DNA of 64,000 nucleotides from Faucicola sp041855445. GTDB taxonomy: Bacteria; Pseudomonadota; Gammaproteobacteria; Pseudomonadales; Moraxellaceae. Positions within the stretch are counted from its first letter, which is position 1. Every line of letters begins with the position of its first letter. The stretch is from positions 1 through 64,000 of the forward strand of contig JBHAEG010000058.1 in the NCBI GenBank assembly GCA_041855445.1, in the 5' to 3' direction. This document shows positions 53,281 through 61,484 of this stretch, piece by piece. The notes under the pieces were generated by a model, which ran no database searches, had not been told where the DNA came from, and saw only the letters and a program-made list of their open reading frames with translations. The translations under genes and the position numbers were made by a program.

Positions 53281-55089
53281 TTAGTCATCTTGTTGTTTAT
53301 CATCAATTTTTATGGATTTATCCACAAAATAAATTAATGCCAAAATTGGAATACCCAATATAAATGTTAAAAAGAAGAAAAACGGATAGCCCATACTATC
53401 AACAATTGTTCCAGAATATCCACCCAATACTTTTGGCAATAACGTCATCAATGATGAAAAAATCGCATATTGTACCGCTGTAAATCGAATTGATGTTAAA
53501 GCCGATAAAAATGCAATAAATACTGCACTTGCCAGCCCTGCCGCCAAATTATCAAAAATCACAGCCAAATACATAACTGGCAAACTACCTTGATAATAAG
53601 TCAAAACAATAAATAGTAAATTTGTTACACAAGCCAAAATCGCCCCAACCATCATCGCCTGCATAATTCGCATACGCAACGCCAGCAATCCCCCCAAAAA
53701 CCCGCCAGCAATACTCATAATAACGCCAACTAATTTTACGGCATTAGCAATATCAGTTTTACTAAAGCCCATATCTTGATAAAATACATTAGAAATAACC
53801 CCTGCAACAATATCAGAAATACGATACAAACCAATTAATGCCAATAACAACAACGCTTTTTTACCATAACGGCGGAAAAAATCCAAAATCGGCTCAACCC
53901 ATGTCGCCATCGCAACTTGTTTTTGTACTAAACCTAATTTGACCAATAATGTACCCACAGCCAACGCCATTGATAAACTACTAATCAGTTTCACTGCTTC
54001 TAATACAAAACCAATAAATACCCCTTCAACATCAGGTAAAATCTGACCAATCCCCACAAACGCCAATACAAAACCAATCACGGACAGCACAAACACCGCC
54101 ACCAATCGCATATAATCAGAGGTATTTTTAACAATGCTACTTTCTTGATTAATTGTAAATTTAGGCTGATTAAATACTAAAAACAATAAAGCGACTGGCA
54201 TAAATAATGCAGATACCACCACATATTTACCAACCAACTGACTCACAACAGAGGGAATATTTAAAATTAAAATACCAAAAATACTGGTTAATAACTCATT
54301 TATCAAATACCAAACGCCATAAATACTCATTGGGATTAATGCAATACCTGCATACCAACCCATCAGTTTTTGATTACGTTGTTGTTTACTTGGTTCAATA
54401 ATCACCTTTGGCTCTGGCGTAGTCAAAGTTGTTAGCAAGCCGACAGACATCACCCCTGCCATAATCCAGTAAGTATTTCGCCACGCTTGATAATTATAAA
54501 GTTGTTCAGTCGAACCAAAAAAATCCGCTAAATACAGCGCACCTGCACCAGCCACAATCATACCCAATCGATAACCTGCCGTGTACATTGCAGACAACAC
54601 AGGTTGCATTGATGTTTCTGCCGACTCAATACGATACGCATCAATCGCAATATCCTGTGTTGCAGAAGAAAACCCCAATAAAACCGCACCAATTGCCATA
54701 TATTTAAGAGTATCAGCCTCACTTGGATTAATACTTGCCATCAACAAAATTGCCAAAATAATACCTAACTGAGCCATCAACATCCATGCCCGCCGTCTAC
54801 CCAGCCATTTTGTCAGCATCGGCAACGGTAAGGCATCAATCAAAGGCGCCCAAATAAACTTAAATGAATACCCCAAGGCGGCCCAGCTAAACATCGTTAC
54901 CACACTACGGTCGATGCCTGCCTCTCGTAACCATAAAGATAAACTTGAAAATATCAATAAAATAGGAATACCCGCCGAAAATCCCAAAAATAGCATAATC
55001 AAGGCTCGACTATCCAAATACGACTGCATTGCCTGTCGCCACGTTTTTTTTGATTGTTGGGTAAGCGTAGTTTCTGAATTGCTTGTCAT
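53281..55089 (-). CDS. ampG: AmpG-type muropeptide MFS permease
   Basis: 602 residues from the ATG at 55089, with agga 8 nt upstream (the ATG at 55095 is too close to it). About 14 membrane helices lie in an MFS layout. The N-terminal FLGFSAGIPILLIFSSLSLWLREAGI and IDAYRIE (residues about 180-186) are typical of AmpG, which imports anhydromuropeptides for cell-wall recycling. It is longer than E. coli AmpG (491) because of a central insertion (about 215-330). It is followed by prmC. Confidence 0.85.
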   Translation of the reverse strand: MTSNSETTLTQQSKKTWRQAMQSYLDSRALIMLFLGFSAGIPILLIFSSLSLWLREAGIDRSVVTMFSWAALGYSFKFIWAPLIDALPLPMLTKWLGRRRAWMLMAQLGIILAILLMASINPSEADTLKYMAIGAVLLGFSSATQDIAIDAYRIESAETSMQPVLSAMYTAGYRLGMIVAGAGALYLADFFGSTEQLYNYQAWRNTYWIMAGVMSVGLLTTLTTPEPKVIIEPSKQQRNQKLMGWYAGIALIPMSIYGVWYLINELLTSIFGILILNIPSVVSQLVGKYVVVSALFMPVALLFLVFNQPKFTINQESSIVKNTSDYMRLVAVFVLSVIGFVLAFVGIGQILPDVEGVFIGFVLEAVKLISSLSMALAVGTLLVKLGLVQKQVAMATWVEPILDFFRRYGKKALLLLALIGLYRISDIVAGVISNVFYQDMGFSKTDIANAVKLVGVIMSIAGGFLGGLLALRMRIMQAMMVGAILACVTNLLFIVLTYYQGSLPVMYLAVIFDNLAAGLASAVFIAFLSALTSIRFTAVQYAIFSSLMTLLPKVLGGYSGTIVDSMGYPFFFFLTFILGIPILALIYFVDKSIKIDDKQQDD

Positions 55090-55400
55090 GCCCATTTTCC
55101 TAAAACAACTTTTTTTATAATTGCGTATTGTAACGAAATTACCTTGCGTTGAACATTATGATTTATCGATTAAAATAGACTTTTGGTCATATAATACTCA
55201 ATAAAACTACACATATTTTTTATTAAAATTTCCCTTATTCCAAAAATAAAAAAATTGCTATTTTTTTGATATTGTTCAATTTATATAAACAATAATAAAC
55301 AAAATTTACTTAATAATACCTTTATCATTCTAAAAGCTTTTCTTTTTTACTTTGCTTATGCTATAGTAGAATAAACCAACGTCATTTTGAGGGTGCTGTT
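55090..55400. other. Divergent intergenic region
   Basis: 311 nt of very AT-rich DNA lie between ampG (minus) and the CysB-like gene (plus). A possible extended -10 (tgctatagt, 55359-55367) lies 33 nt before the CysB-like ATG. No clear palindromic operator or RNA structure was seen. Confidence 0.4.
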
Positions 55401-56327
55401 ATGGCAATCAATATTGTCATCAATCAACGTCATTTACAAATTCAACTCAAACAACTAGAAACTGTCTGGCAAACAGTGATTAATCAATACAATCTAAGTC
55501 AGGCAGCCAAAGTGCTTCACACTAGCCAATCTAGTCTTAGCAAACATATTTCTGCTTTAGAAAACCAATTAAAAGCTGAAGTTTTTGTAAGGCAGGGTAA
55601 GCGTTTAATTGGTTTAACACCTATTGGAAAACAGCTATTACCGCACATTGAAACGATTTTTATTGAAATGCGTAGTATAGAAAATCTTACATTAGATTTT
55701 CATAATCCTGAAACAGGTGAACTATCTATTGCCACTACTCACACTCAAGCCCGTTATGTTCTACCAGAAATTGTCAAACAATTTAGACAAATTTATCCAA
55801 ACGTTCATTTGATACTGCAACAGGCCGACCCTGAAAGTATTGCTCATCTGGTTGCTCAAGGACAGGCAGACATCGGCATTGCTACAGAGTCGCTATTGAC
55901 CAAAGATAATCTACATTGTATTCGTTATTATGATTGGTATCATCATGTCATTGTACCTATTCATCACCCTTTAGCTAATCTAATGAATATTGACCTACAA
56001 ACTTTGACTGAGTACCCAATTATTACCTACCATGGCGGTTTTACAGGACGAGGCACCATCGATAAAGTTTTTGCAGATGCAGGCTTAAATCCAAATATTA
56101 TTTTATCAGCATTAGATGCCGATGTGATTAGTACCTATGTTGGATTAGACATGGGCATTGGTATTATTGCAGAAATGGCTTTTGAGGGTAATCATTATCG
56201 TAATCTGGTTAAAATCCCAACAAAAATATTTAATAAACATACAACGTGGATAGCCGTAAGAGCTGATAGCAACATTCGTAGCTTTGGAGAGGCATTTATT
56301 AATTTATGTAAAAAACAATTTAGTTAA
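55401..56327 (+). CDS. CysB-like LysR-family regulator
   Basis: 308 residues. The N-terminal winged helix has LSQAAKVLHTSQSSLSKHIS as recognition region. The effector domain starts ATTHTQARYVLPEIV, with the TTHTQAR ligand-binding motif specific to the CysB/Cbl group that senses O-acetylserine or adenylylsulfate. It probably activates sulfate assimilation or alkanesulfonate genes, but none is adjacent. The protein is slightly shorter than E. coli CysB (324). Confidence 0.85.
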   Translation: MAINIVINQRHLQIQLKQLETVWQTVINQYNLSQAAKVLHTSQSSLSKHISALENQLKAEVFVRQGKRLIGLTPIGKQLLPHIETIFIEMRSIENLTLDFHNPETGELSIATTHTQARYVLPEIVKQFRQIYPNVHLILQQADPESIAHLVAQGQADIGIATESLLTKDNLHCIRYYDWYHHVIVPIHHPLANLMNIDLQTLTEYPIITYHGGFTGRGTIDKVFADAGLNPNIILSALDADVISTYVGLDMGIGIIAEMAFEGNHYRNLVKIPTKIFNKHTTWIAVRADSNIRSFGEAFINLCKKQFS

Positions 56328-56340
56328 ATTGACAATGTAG

Positions 56341-56411
56341 ATTAAGTTGTTAATTGGCTTAAAAATTTAACAAATAGTAACAAATAAAAATCGCCAATTT
56401 AACAACTTAAT
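56341..56411 (+). terminator. Long imperfect inverted repeat after the CysB-like gene
   Basis: attaagttgttaattggc (56341-56358) pairs with gccaatttaacaacttaat (56393-56411), with one bulged base. The stem is about 18 bp with a 34-nt loop. It begins 14 nt after the stop. It may terminate transcription or be a small repeat element. Confidence 0.45.
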
Positions 56412-56539
56412 GTTATTTTAAAATTCATATAAATTCATTTTTTTGCAAAAAACTATAGATTTTTTATAAAATATGATTAAATTTATTAGTTTTAGGCATA
56501 TTTTTGGTAAACATTTTTAGTGTGACAAATAAGGTTGGC

Positions 56540-58735
56540 ATGATAATGCAGGAGTTATTACAACAAATTAATGCCCTTCACAGGCACCCTGATATTCATT
56601 TACTTGAACGATTAATTCATGAATTACAATCAGATAATGAAGATGAAACAGTTATTAATCAAAAAATGGCAAATTTTGTCAATTATTTACAAACAAACTC
56701 AACACTAGCTGAAGGATTTACTTTATTTTTATTACATTTAATTGATAATTATCATCATGTTAGCTTATATACAGATGCTGGAATTTTATCCGATAAAAAC
56801 TTTTCTACTGAATTATATGCCAATATTGGGCATCGATTTTTACCACAAATTCCTAAAGAAAATGAACTTATTGAAGTAATTAGCCGACTATTTGTCAATG
56901 ATAAAAGCCAAGCATGGATAGAAAAAGTTGCTCCTCGCTTGTGGTATGAGTTAATTTTTACTTTAACTGTACCAGAAGGTTATGAGCCTTTACTCAATCG
57001 ATTAAAAACCAACGTTTTAACAGCGATTGTCACTGTATCATATCGCATTAGTGGACTTGGATTACACCCTGAAATGATACAAGTTTATCCACAATCGATG
57101 GATTATCAATCAGCTTTTATGGAATTAAATCGTGAAGTTCAAACATTTTTTGATGCGTATAGAGCCAATCATTTACTGCCAGCAACTTCTCAAAATTTAC
57201 CATTAGCCCCCATTGACCCAAGTCAAATTTTTGTATTCATCGACCAAAGTAAAAATATGACGAGTAGTATCCGCAAACGTGTATATAAAACAGGAATTAC
57301 TGTACGTTTGACAAATATGCTAGTCAGATTAGAACAAAATTTAAAACGTTTAGAATTGTTGTTATTGGTGCTATCTGATGAACAAACGCAACGTAAAAAA
57401 GCATTGTTACAACTGACCGATGCGTTTGTTAAAGGTGCTAAAAATCGTTATAGTGTTAGCTATCTATTTAATATCAATACCCAACTTTTATCAAGAAAAG
57501 TCACTGAAAATGCCAGCAAAGTGGGGGAAAATTATATCAGTACCGATGGTAAAGGCTATCGGAAAATGTATAAAAAAGCAGGACTTGGTGGCGTATTAAT
57601 TGCCTGTATGGCAACATTAAAAATTCTTGGTTACAATCTTGACCTTGCTCCGATTGGGGTTGCATTTTTAAATAGTATGATTTATGGTTTAGGCTTTGTA
57701 ATCATTCATATTATCGGCGGGACAGTTGCCACAAAACAGCCTGCAATGACCGCTGCAGCAATTGCCTCAACGATTTCTGAAGTCACTTCTAAAAAAATTA
57801 ATAAATTAAGCAAACTTGCTGAACTAAGTGTTGATATTATTCGCACTCAATTTATTGCAATTATTGGTAATATTAGTATCGCCATGCCAGTTGCATTATT
57901 AATTTCTGGCAGTTATTTTTATTTTACTCAACAGCCATTAATCGGATTACGTCAAGCCGACCATTTATTACACGATTTAAATCCATTTTTATCACTTGCC
58001 ATTCCTCATGCTGCCATTGCTGGCGTATATTTATATATTTCAGGATTAATTGCAGGTTATTATGATAACTTGGCAGTACATAATCAAATTGGTGAACGAG
58101 TTCGCCAGCACCCACTATTACAATCATGGCTATCACCTGAAAAACGGCAACATTTTAGCGAATTTGTTGAACGTAATCTTGGGGCGATTATGAGTAACTT
58201 TTTGTTTGGAACTGCATTAGGTAGTACAGCAACTGTCGGTGCTATTTTAGGTTTACCGTTGGATATCCGCCATATTGCTTTTGCTTCCGCAAATTTTATA
58301 CATGGCGTGTTTAACATTTATACTAATACAGGGCTGTTTCCTGAAATTGGGGTAATTTTTGCCAGTTTTCTTGGAGTTGTTTTGATTGGTTTAATTAACT
58401 TAATGGTAAGTTTTTCTTTAGCGTTGTTTACAGCATTACGAGCAAGGGGCGTTCAATTATTTGAGTGGAAAGAATTGTTTAAAATGGTATTTTCTCACTT
58501 TATTAATCAACCATTAGATTTTTTTATTCCTCGAAAAAAACCTATGCAATACGCCCAAATTGATAGTGATGGCAATATGATTTATGAAGATAAAAATCAA
58601 CCCCCTACAGAAAATCCATCTGCCAAAAGTGAAAAACTTACCGCATCACAAATCGAGGAAAAAAAACAAGCAATTAAAGACAAAGCCATTGATAAACCAA
58701 AACTTATCAATACTGCCAGCAAATTACCTAAATAA
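56540..58735 (+). CDS. 'Site-specific recombinase' (Gcr/SpecificRecomb) family membrane protein
   Basis: 731 residues from the ATG at 56540, with aagg 5-8 nt upstream. An in-frame TTG at 56504 is less likely. A long helical N-terminal half (to about 345) precedes a C-terminal half with several membrane helices (about 360-640), then a charged Lys/Glu tail. This domain order matches the family annotated as site-specific recombinase after the gonococcal Gcr locus. No recombinase catalytic motif is visible, so enzymatic function is doubtful. The gene is 11 nt before the Nif3-like gene, and the two are cotranscribed. Confidence 0.75.
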   Translation: MIMQELLQQINALHRHPDIHLLERLIHELQSDNEDETVINQKMANFVNYLQTNSTLAEGFTLFLLHLIDNYHHVSLYTDAGILSDKNFSTELYANIGHRFLPQIPKENELIEVISRLFVNDKSQAWIEKVAPRLWYELIFTLTVPEGYEPLLNRLKTNVLTAIVTVSYRISGLGLHPEMIQVYPQSMDYQSAFMELNREVQTFFDAYRANHLLPATSQNLPLAPIDPSQIFVFIDQSKNMTSSIRKRVYKTGITVRLTNMLVRLEQNLKRLELLLLVLSDEQTQRKKALLQLTDAFVKGAKNRYSVSYLFNINTQLLSRKVTENASKVGENYISTDGKGYRKMYKKAGLGGVLIACMATLKILGYNLDLAPIGVAFLNSMIYGLGFVIIHIIGGTVATKQPAMTAAAIASTISEVTSKKINKLSKLAELSVDIIRTQFIAIIGNISIAMPVALLISGSYFYFTQQPLIGLRQADHLLHDLNPFLSLAIPHAAIAGVYLYISGLIAGYYDNLAVHNQIGERVRQHPLLQSWLSPEKRQHFSEFVERNLGAIMSNFLFGTALGSTATVGAILGLPLDIRHIAFASANFIHGVFNIYTNTGLFPEIGVIFASFLGVVLIGLINLMVSFSLALFTALRARGVQLFEWKELFKMVFSHFINQPLDFFIPRKKPMQYAQIDSDGNMIYEDKNQPPTENPSAKSEKLTASQIEEKKQAIKDKAIDKPKLINTASKLPK

Positions 58736-58746
58736 GGAGAAACTTT

Positions 58747-59514
58747 ATGTCATTCTCAATATCGCCTATCGCTTTAGAAAAATGGTTAAATGAATTATTA
58801 AATGTATCAAAATTTTCTGATTATTGTCCCAATGGTCTACAGGTTGATGGTGGCCAGCCAATTACTAAAATGATTACTGGAGTCACTGCTTGTGAAGCCC
58901 TGATTGATAAAGCCATTAAAGCCAATGCTCAAGCTATTTTAGTACATCATGGTTATTTTTGGAAAGGTGAACCTAGTGTATTAGTTGGCATGAAAGGCAA
59001 GCGTATTCGCAAATTAATGCAACATGGCATTTCATTATTTGCCTATCATTTGCCACTCGATGCTCATGCAACATTAGGAAATAATGCACAATTGGCGAGA
59101 ACATTTGGTTTTTCAACATTTGAGCTGGCTTTTTCTTATCATCAAAACGAAATCGGCATCATTGTTAATCTTGATAAACCATTACTAGTCAACGATTTTA
59201 TTCAAATAATTGAAAAAACATTACAACGAAAACCTTTACATATCAGCGGTGGAAAAACTCAATTACAACGTATAGGCATTTGCTCAGGTGGGGCTCAAGA
59301 TATGTTAGAAGATGCGTTTTCTTATGGTTGTGATGCGTTTATTTCTGGTGAAATTTCTGAACGAACAACTCATATTGCCCATGAGTTAGCGATTGATTAT
59401 TTTGCCTGCGGTCATCATGCCACCGAACGAGGGGGCGTTATGGCTTTAGCAGACTATATTAAGCAAGAATTAACAATAGAGACTGAATTTATTGATATCA
59501 ATAATCCTGTATAG
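58747..59514 (+). CDS. Nif3-like dinuclear metal-center protein (YbgI family)
   Basis: 255 residues, typical of the bacterial Nif3 family. Metal ligands are in LVHHGYFWKGE and the C-terminal YFACGHHATERGG, with the interior GICSGGAQDMLEDA. The protein forms a toroidal hexamer with a di-metal site. Its biochemical role is not settled, though it has been annotated GTP cyclohydrolase I type 2. The ATG has aaggag upstream. It follows the membrane protein by 11 nt. Confidence 0.92.
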   Translation: MSFSISPIALEKWLNELLNVSKFSDYCPNGLQVDGGQPITKMITGVTACEALIDKAIKANAQAILVHHGYFWKGEPSVLVGMKGKRIRKLMQHGISLFAYHLPLDAHATLGNNAQLARTFGFSTFELAFSYHQNEIGIIVNLDKPLLVNDFIQIIEKTLQRKPLHISGGKTQLQRIGICSGGAQDMLEDAFSYGCDAFISGEISERTTHIAHELAIDYFACGHHATERGGVMALADYIKQELTIETEFIDINNPV

Positions 59515-59625
59515 TTTGAAACAATTTCAATTAAGTAAATGATTTAATTCATTAAGTTTCATTATTTTAGCAAAAATTATACAATAATTACTCAATTGTT
59601 ATATATACATAGCTTAATTTTACTC

Positions 59626-59793
59626 TATAATGAAATCTGATGTATTGCCGTGCTTTGCCAAAATATAAGCATGACATATGTTATGGAGCGTTAAATTTTC
59701 TTTAAGTTTATGATTAAAAAAATTAATACAATTAATGAATAATTAATACATCAATATTGTAAACTTAAAGTGACCAAATACGGTCATTTTTTT
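59626..59793 (+). ncRNA. Candidate small RNA or structured 3' end ending in a terminator
   Basis: A tataat hexamer at 59626-59631, without a good -35, is followed by an 11-bp long-range stem (59700-59710 with 59760-59770), and then by the short hairpin tgacc/ggtca with a run of seven T (59771-59793). The length is about 155 nt. It may be a small RNA, or simply the terminator region of the Nif3 operon. Confidence 0.25.
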
Positions 59794-59826
59794 ATTTTTT
59801 CATGTTTTTAATAATTAGATAATTTC

Positions 59827-59902
59827 TTTGTCAGACAAGGGAATATCACCGTCATAGGTGTAAAAGGAGGTAGCCTAGTTTTATCTCTTTTTTTAGCGTT
59901 AA
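59827..59902 (+). promoter_or_regulatory. Possible attenuator in the transglycosylase leader
   Basis: Two short hairpins (ctttgtc with gacaagg; cacc with ggtg) are followed by aaggag (59863-59868) against ctcttt (59885-59890) with a T-run. This looks like an aptamer-plus-terminator arrangement. It matches no riboswitch consensus that I know. Confidence 0.25.
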
Positions 59903-60087
59903 GTTAGCAACGACCTATTTTGGATGAGAGCTATTTTTGGATAATTATCTTATGTAGGTAAGTATATTTTTTTGACTCAAAAAAACCTATTTGATAATCA
60001 GTTTCATTAACCGTTTTCATTTGGCATAGACAAGACTTGTATTAATTTAACGTCAGTAACATATGTGTGCTAGCTAAGGACACATAT

Positions 60088-61365
60088 ATGCACCTTAATA
60101 ACCTTAACAATAAAAGTTCAACATCTTTAGGATTTGATAAGTTAATTTTTCGTCAGCCATCAAATCTACAATTTTTTGTTCCGCATAGCTATCCAAAGCG
60201 TTTATGCGTTATTCATAGTTGTTTTCCAGAACAAACACAAGCCCGTCAGGTGAATGGTTCATTTATTCATCGTTTAAAAAAATCTGCAAATACTAAATTA
60301 ACAAGCGGGGTTAAACTTTTAGGAATTTTAGGCGTATCATTACCATTACAATCATTGATGCCTTCTGCCAGTTCGTCAGACTCTACTTTAGATAAAGTAT
60401 TAGCAAGTAAAACTTTACATATTGCTACTGTGAGTGATACTAGCACTTATTTTTCTCAAGATGGTTTTGTACATGGTTTTGGCTATGATGTTTCTCGTAG
60501 TTATGCCAATCATCTCAATGTTCATATTAAAATCACAACGTTTCATAGTGAGGCTCTTGCTTTAAACGCAGTGGCAACTGGTGCGGTAGATATGGCTTTA
60601 ACCAATGCCAAGCCTTCTTATCAAACAGGTTTAACCAACATTTCGTTAAGCTGTGAGCAAGATTTTTTAGCGAAAGTTGGTCTTAATCAGCAAGTTAGCT
60701 GGCAAGTTCGCCAAGATGATAAAAATTTAAGTCAAAATGCCGCAGCGTTTGTTTGTGATAATCAACAATTAGCCGTTAGTCAGCAGTTAGCAAGTTTTTA
60801 TAATCAAAATATTTTGAAAAATAAATATAGTGAACAACATTTCATTAGAACAATGAACCAAACTTTGCCTATTTACAAAACATCTTTCCAACAAAATGCC
60901 CAAAATTATAATCTTGATTGGGAGCTGTTGGTTGCCATTGGCTATCAAGAATCACATTTGCAAGCAGATGCAACTTCACCAACAGGGGTAAGAGGGATAA
61001 TGATGCTCACAAATGATACTGCCAAAGCAATGGGCGTTTCTGACCGTATTGACCCTGTACAAAGTATTGAAGGTGGTGCAAAATATTTAGAAATTTTACG
61101 AAAACAGTTCGCAGATATTCCAAATCCTGATAGATTATGGTTTTCGTTAGCATCGTATAATATGGGACCTACTGCAGTCAAAGCTATTCAGGCTGAATTA
61201 AACGCTCAAGGCCGTAACGGAAATAGTTGGGCTGAAGTTTATAATTACATGGCGGAAAATAGCTATCGTAATAGCCGTTATGTACAGTGTATGGATTATG
61301 TGACAAATATTCGTGGTTATTTAGAAACTTTAAAATCAAATTCATTGAATTTGAAAGTTGCATAA
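60088..61365 (+). CDS. MltF-like lytic transglycosylase (SBP-like + SLT domains)
   Basis: 425 residues from the ATG at 60088, with aagga upstream (an in-frame GTG at 60067 is the alternative). Residues about 105-210 resemble an extracellular-solute-binding type 3 domain, and residues about 265-425 are an SLT goose-lysozyme fold. The catalytic Glu is E288 in GYQESHLQADATSPTG, followed by ASYNMGP. This is the MltF order. Unusually, the first hydrophobic helix is at 74-91, behind a 70-residue polar segment, with no lipobox. It probably cleaves peptidoglycan from an inner-membrane anchor. Confidence 0.82.
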   Translation: MHLNNLNNKSSTSLGFDKLIFRQPSNLQFFVPHSYPKRLCVIHSCFPEQTQARQVNGSFIHRLKKSANTKLTSGVKLLGILGVSLPLQSLMPSASSSDSTLDKVLASKTLHIATVSDTSTYFSQDGFVHGFGYDVSRSYANHLNVHIKITTFHSEALALNAVATGAVDMALTNAKPSYQTGLTNISLSCEQDFLAKVGLNQQVSWQVRQDDKNLSQNAAAFVCDNQQLAVSQQLASFYNQNILKNKYSEQHFIRTMNQTLPIYKTSFQQNAQNYNLDWELLVAIGYQESHLQADATSPTGVRGIMMLTNDTAKAMGVSDRIDPVQSIEGGAKYLEILRKQFADIPNPDRLWFSLASYNMGPTAVKAIQAELNAQGRNGNSWAEVYNYMAENSYRNSRYVQCMDYVTNIRGYLETLKSNSLNLKVA

Positions 61366-61381
61366 ATTAATAATAAAGATA

Positions 61382-61408
61382 AAAACCCTATTTAATAAAT
61401 AGGGTTTT
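61382..61408. terminator. Terminator after the transglycosylase gene
   Basis: aaaaccctattta (61382-61394) pairs with taaatagggtttt (61396-61408). It is self-complementary almost without a loop, and T-rich on both sides, between convergent genes. Confidence 0.75.
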
Positions 61409-61484
61409 GATTGTTTGTTGAACATTTTCTAAATAATCAATAATTTTTTAACACTTGTTTAATATCAACCATAGCATTTAAATT

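Larger units (their letters stand above)
59515..60087 (+). other. Long leader of the transglycosylase gene with structured segments
   Basis: 573 nt without a gene. A possible -10 tataat is at 59626-59631. ctttaagttta (59700-59710) pairs with taaacttaaag (59760-59770). tgacc/ggtca at 59771-59786 is followed by a T-run. Further hairpins lie at about 59826-59898. See the separate features and findings. No protein-coding ORF is supported. Confidence 0.45.

Noticed and set aside
59972..59998. Promoter ttgact / gataat for the transglycosylase gene
   Set aside because: The spacing is only 15 nt, so it was not called as a feature.
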